This document shows positions 23,858 to 32,024 of a stretch of DNA of 64,000 nucleotides, in pieces; the stretch's first letter is position 1; each line of letters opens with the position of its first letter. The position numbers and the translations under genes are program-made. Under the pieces are notes generated by a model, which was not told where the DNA came from, made no database searches, and saw nothing but the letters and a program-made list of their open reading frames with translations. The DNA comes from Treponema sp. GTDB lineage: Bacteria; Spirochaetota; Spirochaetia; Treponematales; Treponemataceae. Location of the stretch: contig JAFYWB010000002.1 in the NCBI GenBank assembly GCA_017549025.1, positions 1-64,000 on the forward strand. The letters run 5' to 3'.

Positions 23858-24856
23858 TTAAGCCTGACCTGCAGAACCAAGTACTTCCTTGTTCTTGTGC
23901 ATGTAGAGCTTCTTCAACTCGTCACGAGCAGGACCAAGATACTTGCGTGGGTCAAACTCTTCTGGGTGCTCTGCAAATACCTTGCGGATAGCGGCTGTCA
24001 TAGCCAAGCGACCGTCAGAGTCGATGTTAATCTTACATACAGCAGACTTTGCAGCCTTGCGCAGCTGCTCCTCAGGAATACCAACAGAGTCTGTGAGCTT
24101 TCCACCGTACTTTTCGATTTCCTTTACGTACTCGATAGGTACAGATGAAGATCCGTGGAGAACGATGGGGAAGCCAGGCAGCTTCTTCTCGATTTCTTCA
24201 AGGATGTCGAAGGCCAATGGAGGTGGAATCAAAACACCGTCTGCATTGCGTGTGCACTGCTCGGGCTTGAACTTCTGGCGTCCGTGGCTTGTTCCGATAG
24301 AAATTGCCAAGGAGTCTACTCCAGTCTTGCTTACAAAGTCCTGTACTTCCTCAGGCTTTGTGTAGTGGCTTTCTTCTGCACAAACGTCATCTTCAACACC
24401 AGCAAGAACTCCCAATTCTCCTTCTACAGTTACGTAGTGCTCACGGCTGTGGGCATATTCACAAACCTGCTTAGTAAGAGCTACGTTTTCGTCATAGGGA
24501 AGGTGAGAACCGTCAATCATAACAGAAGAGAATCCGCTGTCGATACAGTCCTTGCACAGCTCGAATGAATCACCGTGGTCAAGGTGCAGTACGATAGGAA
24601 TGTCATATCCGAGTTCATTTGCATATTCTACAGCACCACGAGCCATGTTTCTAAGCAGATTCTTGTTAGCGTACTTGCGGGCGCCGGAGGAAACCTGAAG
24701 GATAACAGGAGACCGTGTTTCAACACAGGCCTGGATGATAGCCTGAAGCTGTTCCATGTCATTGAAGTTGTAGGCAGGAATTGCATATCCGCCCTTGATG
24801 GCCTTTGCAAACATATCTTTTGTATTTACAAGACCAAGTTCCTTGTAGTTTGTCAT
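23858..24856 (-). CDS. fba: Fructose-bisphosphate aldolase, class II
   Basis: 332 residues. Zinc-dependent aldolase cleaving fructose 1,6-bisphosphate to dihydroxyacetone phosphate and glyceraldehyde 3-phosphate. Motifs are AYNFND near the N-terminus, the zinc-binding HLDHGDS near residue 90, GSHLPYDENVALT, EGELG, SIGTSHGRQK and VLHGSSSVP with the third zinc histidine. It stands immediately next to the flaA pair on the opposite strand, an arrangement also found in Treponema pallidum as I recall it. It has a GGAGTC site and its own promoter. It is a glycolytic enzyme and not a substitute for fuculose-1-phosphate aldolase. Confidence 0.95.
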   Translation of the reverse strand: MTNYKELGLVNTKDMFAKAIKGGYAIPAYNFNDMEQLQAIIQACVETRSPVILQVSSGARKYANKNLLRNMARGAVEYANELGYDIPIVLHLDHGDSFELCKDCIDSGFSSVMIDGSHLPYDENVALTKQVCEYAHSREHYVTVEGELGVLAGVEDDVCAEESHYTKPEEVQDFVSKTGVDSLAISIGTSHGRQKFKPEQCTRNADGVLIPPPLAFDILEEIEKKLPGFPIVLHGSSSVPIEYVKEIEKYGGKLTDSVGIPEEQLRKAAKSAVCKINIDSDGRLAMTAAIRKVFAEHPEEFDPRKYLGPARDELKKLYMHKNKEVLGSAGQA

Positions 24857-24886
24857 GCTTGACTCCTCTGAATAAATATATATCGA

Positions 24887-24915
24887 AATATATGCCTTTA
24901 TAGGAAAATAATCAA
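24887..24915 (-). promoter_or_regulatory. Predicted promoter for fba
   Basis: On the minus strand TTGATT (24910-24915) and TATATT (24887-24892) are 17 bp apart, about 30 bases upstream of the start codon. Confidence 0.6.
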
Positions 24916-24944
24916 GAGTGGAAAATAAAAAAGGGAAAAAGAGT

Positions 24945-24973
24945 TTGACAAAGATATGTTGAAGAAATATAAT
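24945..24973 (+). promoter_or_regulatory. Consensus sigma70 promoter driving the flaA genes
   Basis: TTGACA (24945-24950) and TATAAT (24968-24973) match the consensus at every base with the ideal 17-bp spacing. The start codon is about 54 bases downstream behind AAAGGAG. A fully consensus promoter fits an abundant sheath protein. Confidence 0.9.
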
Positions 24974-25026
24974 GATGACGATAATAGTTGTAACTATATC
25001 TTTTCAGTTCATTAAAGGAGTTATGG

Positions 25027-25740
25027 ATGAAGCAGGGCGTTTTTGTCTTTGTAAGTCTCGTTCTTATGGTCTTGTTCTGTGTTCCAGTTTTTGGACAGCC
25101 TAGTCTTAAGAGCGTAGAAACAATCAGTATTGATAATTTTGATACTGCTGATGAAATGGGTTGGACATGGGATTACCAGGCCAGCAGATTTGTTACAGAG
25201 GGATATCCCAAGGTTGGGTACTTCGATGGTATGCCTAGTTCCCTGATTCACCTGAGAAAGGATGGAGATCCTGATGCTAAGGTGCTTGGTGTAAAGGTTC
25301 TCTTTGATCGCAAGGGTGACAACTGGTTTGAAATTTTCCCCACTACAACTGGTGAGGATGGAGAAACAAAGAACCACGAGATTCCTCTGATTGGAAACGT
25401 TAACCAGATTGATTTCTGGGTATGGGGTGCCAATTATTTGTATTTCGTAGAAGTACTTGTTCGTGATGCAGAAGGAAGAGTTCATGTAATTCCTGCTTGT
25501 AACACAGCATTTGACGGATGGCGCAATATTGTAGTTACTATGCCTACCTATATTCGTCAGCAGTCTCGCATGCGGTCAGGTCCTGAGATGTTGTCCTTTG
25601 TTGGTTTCAGAGTTCGCACTGATCCCAACGAGTATGTGGATGACTTCCTCATTTATTTTGATAACTTGAAGTATACAACAAATATCCTTGAGAACATCTA
25701 CGACGGATATGAGTTGCGTAATGCTGACTTTGGTCAGTAG
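25027..25740 (+). CDS. FlaA-family flagellar filament sheath protein (first copy)
   Basis: 237 residues with a Sec signal peptide (hydrophobic residues 5-22, cleavage near FGQ), as expected for a protein exported to the periplasm and assembled around the endoflagellar core. Blocks shared with the next gene are LGVKVLFDRKGDNWFE, VNQIDFWVWGANY, FDGWRNIVV, GFRVRTDPN and FLIYFDNLKY. FlaA is specific to spirochaetes. It is driven by a consensus promoter and lies 14 bp before the second copy. The assignment is by family pattern; the pair corresponds to the FlaA-like genes next to aldolase in T. pallidum. Confidence 0.9.
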   Translation: MKQGVFVFVSLVLMVLFCVPVFGQPSLKSVETISIDNFDTADEMGWTWDYQASRFVTEGYPKVGYFDGMPSSLIHLRKDGDPDAKVLGVKVLFDRKGDNWFEIFPTTTGEDGETKNHEIPLIGNVNQIDFWVWGANYLYFVEVLVRDAEGRVHVIPACNTAFDGWRNIVVTMPTYIRQQSRMRSGPEMLSFVGFRVRTDPNEYVDDFLIYFDNLKYTTNILENIYDGYELRNADFGQ

Positions 25741-25754
25741 GAGGGTGGAGAAAG

Positions 25755-26474
25755 ATGAAAAGAGTAATCGCAGTATTGATGGTGCTTGCCACCTTTGGAA
25801 TGGTTTTTGCCCAGCAGGGAACCTCAAGCTTGACAGATCCTGATCCAACTATTATTGGAGCAGATTCTGCAAAGCAGGCTTTGAGAGAAGTTTCTGTTGA
25901 TTTGTTTGAGCGTGAAGGTTCTTGGAATGCACGCATTTCATCTGACAATGGTGTTATTAGCTCCCGCTTGTTTGATGGAAGCCCTGCTTCTAAGGAGCCT
26001 ATGGCTGAAAACGAAGGTGTAACTGACGAGCGTGTACTTGGTGTGAAGGTTGAGTTCTTCCGTCGTGGTATCAACAGTTTTTATGTAACTGCTGCTCGCC
26101 CAATTCCTATTGAGGGAATCACCAAGACTGTTTCTGTATGGGTAACTGGACGTAACCAGGGACACAATCTGTACCTGTTGGTTCAGGACTATTTCGGAAA
26201 CAACTTTGAGATTTACATGGGTTCTTTGGCATTCTCTGGTTGGAAGAAGATGACTGCAGCTATTCCACCTTCTCCAGATGGAGAGCGGGGAATCGTACAG
26301 CAGAGTGCTTACTACGGAGAGAAACCTGGTTTGAGAATCATTGGTTTCCGTGTAGACTGTGATCCTTTGTTGGCTCGTGGTTCCTACTACCTGTACTTTG
26401 ATGATCTTCGTGCTGTTACCGACTTGTATGACATGGAAAACCGCAACGAAGACGACATGATTGACAACTGGTAA
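25755..26474 (+). CDS. FlaA-family flagellar filament sheath protein (second copy)
   Basis: 239 residues with a signal peptide (cleavage near VFAQ, residue 20). It parallels the upstream copy: LGVKVEFFRRGINSFYV, KTVSVWVTGRNQGH, FSGWKKMTAAI, GFRVDCDP and YYLYFDDLRA. It has a very acidic C-terminus. Expressed from the same promoter, with GGAGGGTGGAGAAAG before the ATG. Two non-identical sheath proteins in tandem suggest a hetero-assembly or position-specific sheath. Confidence 0.9.
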   Translation: MKRVIAVLMVLATFGMVFAQQGTSSLTDPDPTIIGADSAKQALREVSVDLFEREGSWNARISSDNGVISSRLFDGSPASKEPMAENEGVTDERVLGVKVEFFRRGINSFYVTAARPIPIEGITKTVSVWVTGRNQGHNLYLLVQDYFGNNFEIYMGSLAFSGWKKMTAAIPPSPDGERGIVQQSAYYGEKPGLRIIGFRVDCDPLLARGSYYLYFDDLRAVTDLYDMENRNEDDMIDNW

Positions 26475-26492
26475 TCAGTTTTAAATCTTATG

Positions 26493-26540
26493 AAAGCCCC
26501 TTGCTTGTGCAAGCTTGCATAAGCAAGGGGCTTTTTTTAT
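26493..26540 (+). terminator. Strong terminator after the flaA pair
   Basis: A 14-bp perfect stem (AAAGCCCCTTGCTT at 26493-26506 with its complement at 26521-26534), a 14-base loop and a T-run. Confidence 0.92.
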
Positions 26541-26546
26541 TTCTAT

Positions 26547-26613
26547 AATTTTTGAGAACCATAACAAAGGCGAGTCAAGGGTTTAAGCGAAGCGTCCCTT
26601 GACCGACTGTATT
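26547..26613. repeat. 67-bp direct repeat, copy 1
   Basis: The unit from AATTTTTGAGAACC to CTGTATT recurs at 26624-26690 with a single mismatch (66 of 67 identical, period 77). Each copy contains an inverted repeat GTCAAGGG / CCCTTGAC. Copy 1 is also flanked by GAACCATAA and TTATGGTTC, which pair with each other. No open frame of interest crosses it. Confidence 0.9.
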
Positions 26614-26623
26614 ATGGTTCTAC

Positions 26624-26690
26624 AATTTTTGAGAACCATAACAAAGGCGAGTCAAGGGTTTAAGCGAAGCGTCCCTTGACCGCCTGTATT
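26624..26690. repeat. 67-bp direct repeat, copy 2
   Basis: Near-identical to 26547-26613, differing by A to C near the 3' end, and containing the same internal inverted repeat. It ends about 60 bases before the HAD hydrolase gene. The downstream half of the outer palindrome (TTATGGTTC) is missing after this copy. Confidence 0.9.
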
Positions 26691-26749
26691 CCCTGTAGCT
26701 TTTTTTGAGAAAATTCTGTATCTTGTAAGGCAATAAGAGGTATTCAGCT

Positions 26750-27541
26750 ATGATTAATTTTAATGAGAAGAAAGGCTTTATCTGTGATATGGATGGTGTA
26801 ATTTATCACGGAAATAAGATTCTCCCTAGTGTGGCTGACTTTATCGGTTGGTTGCAAAGGACAGGAAAGGAATTTCTTTTTTTAACAAATAATAGTGGTT
26901 CTACTCCTAAGGAATTACAGCAAAAGCTGGCTCGTATGGGACTGGATGTGCCAGAAAAGCATTTTTATACCAGTGCCTTGGCTACAGCTGCTTTTTTGAA
27001 GGAGCAGTCTCCTGGCTGTTCTGTATATGCTATTGGTGAGGCAGGATTGTTCAATGCTCTGTATGATGCAGGAATCACCATGAATGATGTGAATCCAGAT
27101 TATGTGGTTATGGGTGAGGGAAAGTCCTATTCCCTAGATTCCTTGACTAAGGCAACGAATCTGGTGCTAAAGGGAGCTCGGCTGATTGGTGCCAACTCCG
27201 ATGTTTCTGGACCGATTGAAAACGGTATTACCCCTGCGTGTAGAGCCTTGGTAGCACCAATTGAGATGGCTACAGGAACCCAGGCGTATTTCTGTGGAAA
27301 GCCTAATCCCTTGATGATGCGAACTGGGCTGAAGCTTTTAGGATGTCATTCTGGTGAAGCTGTAATGGTTGGAGACCGTATGGATACTGATGTAATTTCT
27401 GGGTTGGAAAGCGGCATGTCTACGGTACTAGTTTTATCTGGTGTATCTACCATGGAAACTTTGAAAACCTATGCCTACCGACCCACCGTGGTTTTGGATG
27501 GGGTAGGGGATATTGTTCGTATGGCTGAAGCTACTGTCTAG
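26750..27541 (+). CDS. HAD-superfamily hydrolase, NagD/class IIA type
   Basis: 263 residues. Motif I FICDMDGVIYHG holds the nucleophile and acid-base aspartates; motif II is LTNNSG; the class IIA cap lies between; motif III is CGKPNP, and motif IV VGDRMDTDV binds magnesium. Enzymes of this type dephosphorylate small phosphate esters such as nucleotides or glycerol phosphates; the substrate here is unknown. AGAGG lies before the start. It stands alone between the tandem repeats and a terminator shared with convergent hisS. Confidence 0.88.
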   Translation: MINFNEKKGFICDMDGVIYHGNKILPSVADFIGWLQRTGKEFLFLTNNSGSTPKELQQKLARMGLDVPEKHFYTSALATAAFLKEQSPGCSVYAIGEAGLFNALYDAGITMNDVNPDYVVMGEGKSYSLDSLTKATNLVLKGARLIGANSDVSGPIENGITPACRALVAPIEMATGTQAYFCGKPNPLMMRTGLKLLGCHSGEAVMVGDRMDTDVISGLESGMSTVLVLSGVSTMETLKTYAYRPTVVLDGVGDIVRMAEATV

Positions 27542-27565
27542 TTTGAATTGGCTTGTTGATACAAA

Positions 27566-27623
27566 AAAACCTCCTGTTACCGAGGATGAAACGCTGGTTC
27601 TCTTGGGTAACGGAGGTTTTTGT
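27566..27623. terminator. Bidirectional terminator between the HAD gene and hisS
   Basis: AAAACCTCC-T-GTTACC (27566-27581) pairs with GGTAACGGAGGTTTT (27606-27620) across a 24-base loop, with A- and T-runs on either side. It serves both convergent genes. Confidence 0.85.
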
Positions 27624-27631
27624 TTTAAATA

Positions 27632-28936
27632 TTATTTGTTTTGGAGGATAGAGATGGCTTCTTCCAAGGGAATGGAGTCAAACTGTTCCCGTGTTTGGAG
27701 GTTTTTGAGGGTAACAACTCCTTTTTCCATATCCTCTTCCTTGATGAGCATGCCAAAGGGAATCCCCTTTTTTTCTGCCATGGTATACTGGGCGGTAATT
27801 TTCTTTGGGTCAGGGAATACTTCGCAGGAAATACCAGCTGAACGTAGAGTATTGGCTACAGATTGGTAAGCGATGGAAAGTTTTTCGTCAAGGCAGAAAA
27901 TTTCCACTGTAAGGTGACTTTTTTTGTGCTCCAGTTTACCGAGTTGCTCCAAGCCAGCAATCAAACGATCTAAGCCAATGGATGAGCCAACGCCGGGAAC
28001 CTTGTCTTTCATGTAAAGGCCAGCAAGGTTATCATAGCGGCCACCAGAACAAACGGAACCGATGGAGGGAAGCTGATTCAAGAAGGTTTCGTAGACAACA
28101 CCAGTGTAGTAATCAAGTCCACGAGTGATGGAGGGGTCCAGTACAAAGCTATTTGCAATGCCAGTGGCTTCCATCATGGCTCTAATTTCCCTCAGACGCT
28201 GGGAGTGAGCAGAAGGTCCACCTGCAAGGCATTCCATTTGGTTTAAAGTAGCCTCAAAGCTTTCTTTCTTGGTAATGTATTTGATAATGTCTTGAGCTGT
28301 TTCTGCTGAATTTGTAATTTCTTGAAGCTGGCTCAACACTTCTTCCTGACCAATCTTTGCCAATTTATCTACAATTCTGAGGATGTCCTCGCTTTTTTCC
28401 TGAAGATTTCGTTTTTCCAGGAATTGATTGAAAATTCCCCGATGGCTCAGGTGGATGGTAACGTCTTCTACTCCGATGGCTGACAAAGCAGCTTTCATCA
28501 ATGAGAGGATTTCAAAGTCACTGGCAGCACTATCTGAACCAACGCAGTCAAAATCACACTGGACAAACTCTCGATAGCGCCCAGCCTGGGGCTTTTCGCC
28601 ACGCCAAACCTTTGCAATGTGGTACCGTTTGAAGGGGAAGTACAGCTCATCCTTGTGTTCCGCAGTGAAACGGGCAAAGGGCACTGTAAGGTCAAAGCGA
28701 AGGGCCACATCACGACCACCATTGTCCTGGAAACGGAACACCTGCTTTTCTGTTTCTCCATTGCTTTTTCGAAGGAGTATTTCTGAATATTCCATTACAG
28801 GAGTGTCTATAGGCACATATCCATAATTACGAAAGGTGGCAGTAAGCTTTTCAATCAAACTGGAACGGGTGATTTCGGCTTCTGGTAAAAAATCTCTGAA
28901 GCCCTTGAGAATGCGAGGTTGTATGAGTTTTTCCAT
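27632..28936 (-). CDS. hisS: Histidyl-tRNA synthetase
   Basis: 434 residues, a normal-length class II synthetase. Visible motifs are motif 1 around GFRDFLPEA and YGYVPIDTPVME, motif 2 around DVALRFDLTVPFAR and YHIAKVWRGEKPQAGRYREFVQCDFD, the histidine-specific GLDYYTGVVYE and motif 3 GVGSSIGLDRLIA. The start ATG at 28936 is the canonical N-terminus but has no Shine-Dalgarno sequence; the promoter lies so close that the mRNA would begin at or next to the ATG. It diverges from coaX with overlapping promoters. Confidence 0.97.
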   Translation of the reverse strand: MEKLIQPRILKGFRDFLPEAEITRSSLIEKLTATFRNYGYVPIDTPVMEYSEILLRKSNGETEKQVFRFQDNGGRDVALRFDLTVPFARFTAEHKDELYFPFKRYHIAKVWRGEKPQAGRYREFVQCDFDCVGSDSAASDFEILSLMKAALSAIGVEDVTIHLSHRGIFNQFLEKRNLQEKSEDILRIVDKLAKIGQEEVLSQLQEITNSAETAQDIIKYITKKESFEATLNQMECLAGGPSAHSQRLREIRAMMEATGIANSFVLDPSITRGLDYYTGVVYETFLNQLPSIGSVCSGGRYDNLAGLYMKDKVPGVGSSIGLDRLIAGLEQLGKLEHKKSHLTVEIFCLDEKLSIAYQSVANTLRSAGISCEVFPDPKKITAQYTMAEKKGIPFGMLIKEEDMEKGVVTLKNLQTREQFDSIPLEEAISILQNK

Positions 28937-28947
28937 ATCGGTATAAT
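28919..28947 (+). promoter_or_regulatory. Predicted coaX promoter, overlapping the start of hisS
   Basis: TTGTAT (28919-28924) and TATAAT (28942-28947) are 17 bp apart. The -35 lies inside the first codons of hisS. Confidence 0.6.
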
Positions 28948-28971
28948 AGCCACATTGGAGGAAAATTTCAA
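28943..28971 (-). promoter_or_regulatory. Predicted hisS promoter, leaderless
   Basis: On the minus strand TTGAAA (28966-28971) and TATTAT (28943-28948) are 17 bp apart. Only six bases separate the -10 from the hisS ATG, so transcription should start at about the A of the ATG. The -10 overlaps that of coaX by five bases. Confidence 0.65.
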
Positions 28972-29778
28972 TTGCTTTTAACTATAGACATAGGAAATAC
29001 CAATATTGTTGTAGCTCTGTTCAAAAACGGGGTAATTTTGTCTACCTGGAGATTGTTCACGGACACTCGGAGAACAGGTGATGAATATGGAAGTATGCTG
29101 ACGTCCCTTTTGCGGGATGACGGGATTGATTTGAAGGGAATTGATTTTTGTGTAGTAAGCTCTGTGGTTCCTGTATTGATTGGGGCCTTTGTAGGCTTGA
29201 TTGAACGTAAGACTGGCAAAAAGCCTGTGGTAATCAATCCTTCTATCTTTCCCCTGTTGCCAGTAAGGGTGCCAGAAACTGCGGTGCATGAGATAGGAAG
29301 TGACCTGTTGTGTAATGCGGTGGAGGCCTTTTGTCGCTACAAGTCTGCCTGTATTGTGGTGGATTTTGGCACAGCCTTAACTTTTACTGCAGTGGGTGAC
29401 ACGGGGGATTTGCTGGGAATAGCCATTACCCCCGGACTTGGTACTGCACGGAATTCCCTTTTTGAGGATACGGCTCAGCTTCCTTCTATTCCTCTGGAAG
29501 CACCACCCACCAGCTTAGGAACAAATACCATTCATTCTATCCAGGCTGGAATTGTGCTGGGCTATAAAAGCTTAGTGGAAGGCTTGGTGCAGCAGATGAA
29601 AAAGGATATCGTTGCCCAAACGGGAGTAAAGGAGTCTGATATTAAGGTGGTGGCTACTGGTGGGCTCAATAGTGTGCTTAAGCCCCTTACTGACATTTTC
29701 CAGGATGTGGATAAATCCTTTACCCTCTGTGGATTGTGCCGAATCGCAACCATATTGAAGGAAAAGGGCGTGTCATAA
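28972..29778 (+). CDS. coaX: Type III pantothenate kinase
   Basis: 268 residues. It catalyses the first step of coenzyme A synthesis, the phosphorylation of pantothenate, with the ASKHA fold. Motifs are the N-terminal IDIGNTN phosphate loop, TGDEYG, a central DFGTALTF segment and GIAITPGLGTARNSLF, plus ATGGLN near the C-terminus. The start is TTG at 28972 after TTGGAGGAAA. It diverges from hisS and ends before a strong terminator. Confidence 0.94.
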   Translation: MLLTIDIGNTNIVVALFKNGVILSTWRLFTDTRRTGDEYGSMLTSLLRDDGIDLKGIDFCVVSSVVPVLIGAFVGLIERKTGKKPVVINPSIFPLLPVRVPETAVHEIGSDLLCNAVEAFCRYKSACIVVDFGTALTFTAVGDTGDLLGIAITPGLGTARNSLFEDTAQLPSIPLEAPPTSLGTNTIHSIQAGIVLGYKSLVEGLVQQMKKDIVAQTGVKESDIKVVATGGLNSVLKPLTDIFQDVDKSFTLCGLCRIATILKEKGVS

Positions 29779-29812
29779 GAGTGTGACTTTCATATTGTAA
29801 AATTTGATTGAT

Positions 29813-29843
29813 AGGGCAGACCATTTGGTCTGCCCTATTTTTT
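29813..29843 (+). terminator. Terminator after coaX
   Basis: A 10-bp perfect stem (AGGGCAGACC at 29813-29822 with its complement at 29827-29836), a four-base loop and then ATTTTTT. Confidence 0.92.
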
Positions 29844-29880
29844 AGGTTACATGGAAGGCGTAGATGTAAAGTTTTAAATA

Positions 29881-29910
29881 AAAAAAAACTCTCACTTTTG
29901 TGAGAGTTTT
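29881..29910 (-). terminator. Terminator of the tRNA-Gly gene
   Basis: AAAACTCTCA (29885-29894) and TGAGAGTTTT (29901-29910) form a 10-bp stem. On the minus strand it is followed by a run of T directly downstream of the tRNA. Confidence 0.85.
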
Positions 29911-29913
29911 TCA

Positions 29914-29984
<71 letters not shown>

Positions 29985-29995
29985 AATGTGAAATT

Positions 29996-30024
29996 ACTAT
30001 AGCAAGAAATAAAAATTGTGTCAA
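29996..30024 (-). promoter_or_regulatory. Promoter of the tRNA-Gly gene
   Basis: On the minus strand TTGACA (30019-30024) and TATAGT (29996-30001) are 17 bp apart, about 11 bases before the mature tRNA 5' end. Confidence 0.8.
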
Positions 30025-30058
30025 CAGATTTTATTAAAAAAATTGAAAAAAAATCTAC

Positions 30059-30087
30059 TTGCGTAATGTAACTGAATTCTTTATTCT
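30059..30087 (+). promoter_or_regulatory. Predicted promoter of the TPR-protein operon
   Basis: TTGCGT (30059-30064) and TATTCT (30082-30087) are 17 bp apart, and only eight bases separate the -10 from the ATG at 30096. Confidence 0.5.
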
Positions 30088-30095
30088 TATGTTAT

Positions 30096-30839
30096 ATGAG
30101 TATGTGTAAGTTTTGTAAATTATTTGTTGTGATGCTTGTGGCTACAGCCACTTTGTTTGCGGAAGTGAATACTCATGATGTTTTGTGGGATGAGTATATT
30201 GCACTGCGAGATGCCATGTATAATAACACTCATTCTGCTGAAGAGCTGTTGCCATTGTATGATGCTGCGGTGGCCAGTGCACATGCAAACTTTAATGAGG
30301 ATACCTTGCTGGTGGCTCTTTCTCGGTGTGAGTATATTATGGGACGGGCATACTCCTATGAGGAAAATAAGGATGCTGCAGGGGCACGATATGATGCTGG
30401 AGATAAGTATGCGGAGCAGGCCTTGAATATTCGAGAAAGTGCTACCGCTCACCTGATGCGGGGCGAGAATATTTCCCAGAATTGTTCGGTAAAGCCTGTT
30501 TCCTACGCCTTATCTTACGGAACAAAGGTAGGGGGTTTGGCCAAGAAGGTACTGAAGTTGGATGAGAATTATGGCGCGGCCATGTATTTGCAAACTGCCC
30601 AGTATATTTATGCTCCCTCTCCCTTTCATAATCACAAGAAAGGCATTAAGGAAATGCAGGAAATTCTGAATAATTCTGCTGCTCGCTTGGAAAAGGATGA
30701 TATATTCAATCTTACCAGTGCCATAGGATATGGCTATTTACAGCGAGAAGAAAAGGCTGAGGCAAAAAAATGGTTCTTGAAGGCCTTGGAAGTATATCCT
30801 GGAAATAAATATGTTCAATCATTATTGAAAGATTTATAA
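30096..30839 (+). CDS. Exported TPR-like repeat protein, unknown function
   Basis: 247 residues with a signal peptide (hydrophobic residues 8-20, cleavage near LFAEV). The mature protein is mostly helical with tetratricopeptide-like units, clearest at LGYGYLQREEKAEAKKWFLKALEVYPGN-like spacing near the C-terminus (GYLQREEKAEAKKWFLKALE). Such proteins scaffold protein-protein contacts in the periplasm. It has no visible ribosome-binding site, so it may be leaderless. It is followed 23 bp later by a glycosyltransferase and an acyltransferase, suggesting an envelope-lipid role for the set. Confidence 0.75.
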   Translation: MSMCKFCKLFVVMLVATATLFAEVNTHDVLWDEYIALRDAMYNNTHSAEELLPLYDAAVASAHANFNEDTLLVALSRCEYIMGRAYSYEENKDAAGARYDAGDKYAEQALNIRESATAHLMRGENISQNCSVKPVSYALSYGTKVGGLAKKVLKLDENYGAAMYLQTAQYIYAPSPFHNHKKGIKEMQEILNNSAARLEKDDIFNLTSAIGYGYLQREEKAEAKKWFLKALEVYPGNKYVQSLLKDL

Positions 30840-30862
30840 GGATAGGATACAGTAGGGATTCT

Positions 30863-32023
30863 ATGCAAAGCATTATTATTGAGTACTATTCTTGGATTGT
30901 TGCCATAATTAGTATTTATTTTCTTATTTTTGCTCTTACGAATGCCTTTTGGTTGTGGGTGTACTCAAAGAAGCCTCATGACTTTGATGGGGACAAGGTT
31001 TCTGTTTGTGTACCTGCCAGAAATGAGGAAAAAAATATAGAAGGCTGTATCCGTTCTTTAATGGAACAAAGCTACAAGAATTATGAAGTTTTGGTGCTCA
31101 ACGATAATTCTGAGGATAGAACTGGGGAGATTCTTGAGTCTCTTGCCAAGGAATTTCCTGCTAAGTTACGAATTTTTAACGGAAAACCCCTGGAAAAAGG
31201 CTGGACAGGAAAGATTTTTGCCATGAACCAGCTCATTCAGGAAACGCGTGGTGAATACCTGTTGTTTACCGATGCAGATACCATCCACAAAACTGATTCT
31301 ATTGCCTTTGCCATGACTAACATGAAGGTTCATAAGGCAGATATGCTTTCTGGGTATATTAAGGAAAAGGTTGTGACCTTTGGCGAGCGGATTACTATTC
31401 CCTTGATTTTTATGCTTACAGGCTTTGTATTGCCTATGTTCTTGAATCGAGTTACACCCTTTCCTTTTACCTCTGTGGCTATCGGGCAGTATATCATGAT
31501 AAAGAAAAAGGTTTTTGAGGCTGTCGGTGGCTACGAGTCTATGAAGACTTTGATTAGTGAGGATGTTTTCTTGGCTCGCTTGATTAAAAAGCATGGCTAT
31601 AAAACCATCTTTACCGACTGTAAACGGGCAGCGCAGTGCCGGATGTATGCAGGTTATACCGAGAGTGTTAACGGAATTACAAAGAATATTTTCTCATTCT
31701 TGTCAAACAATTCTGTAGTGATTTTGAGTGCCATTATCGGTGTATCTCTGTTCCTGTTGTTGCCCTTTCCCTTGTTTATTGGAGCCTTGGTTTCCAATAT
31801 TATGGTAGGGGGATGGATTACTACCACAACTGTATTGCTAGGTATCAATGTTCTGGTGATGTTCATTGTGTGGGTTTTGGTGTCTGGTTCCCAGCACCTA
31901 CCTTTTTCAACACCTTTCTTGTACCCTATTCTTTTTGGAAACCTTGTGTATATGGCAAGCCTTTCCTATGTTCGTACCATTACTGGTAAGGGATATGTAT
32001 GGAAGGGAAGGGTTGTGCATTGA
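30863..32023 (+). CDS. Membrane-associated family 2 glycosyltransferase
   Basis: 386 residues. One N-terminal membrane segment (about 8-30) is followed by a GT-A domain with VCVPARNEEKNI, VLNDNSEDRT, the metal-binding LFTDADTI (DxD-like) near residue 138 and SEDVFLARL (catalytic ED), then three C-terminal membrane spans. It should transfer a sugar from a nucleotide donor to a lipid acceptor at the inner membrane. The acyltransferase gene starts two bases after its stop, so the two are coupled; together they suggest glycolipid synthesis. The acceptor and sugar are not visible. Confidence 0.85.
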   Translation: MQSIIIEYYSWIVAIISIYFLIFALTNAFWLWVYSKKPHDFDGDKVSVCVPARNEEKNIEGCIRSLMEQSYKNYEVLVLNDNSEDRTGEILESLAKEFPAKLRIFNGKPLEKGWTGKIFAMNQLIQETRGEYLLFTDADTIHKTDSIAFAMTNMKVHKADMLSGYIKEKVVTFGERITIPLIFMLTGFVLPMFLNRVTPFPFTSVAIGQYIMIKKKVFEAVGGYESMKTLISEDVFLARLIKKHGYKTIFTDCKRAAQCRMYAGYTESVNGITKNIFSFLSNNSVVILSAIIGVSLFLLLPFPLFIGALVSNIMVGGWITTTTVLLGINVLVMFIVWVLVSGSQHLPFSTPFLYPILFGNLVYMASLSYVRTITGKGYVWKGRVVH

Positions 32024-32024
32024 T

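Noticed and set aside
23858-24856. fba as the missing fuculose-1-phosphate aldolase
   Set aside because: It has all the motifs of class II fructose-bisphosphate aldolase and lies beside flaA as in other treponemes; fuculose-phosphate aldolases belong to a different, shorter zinc family.
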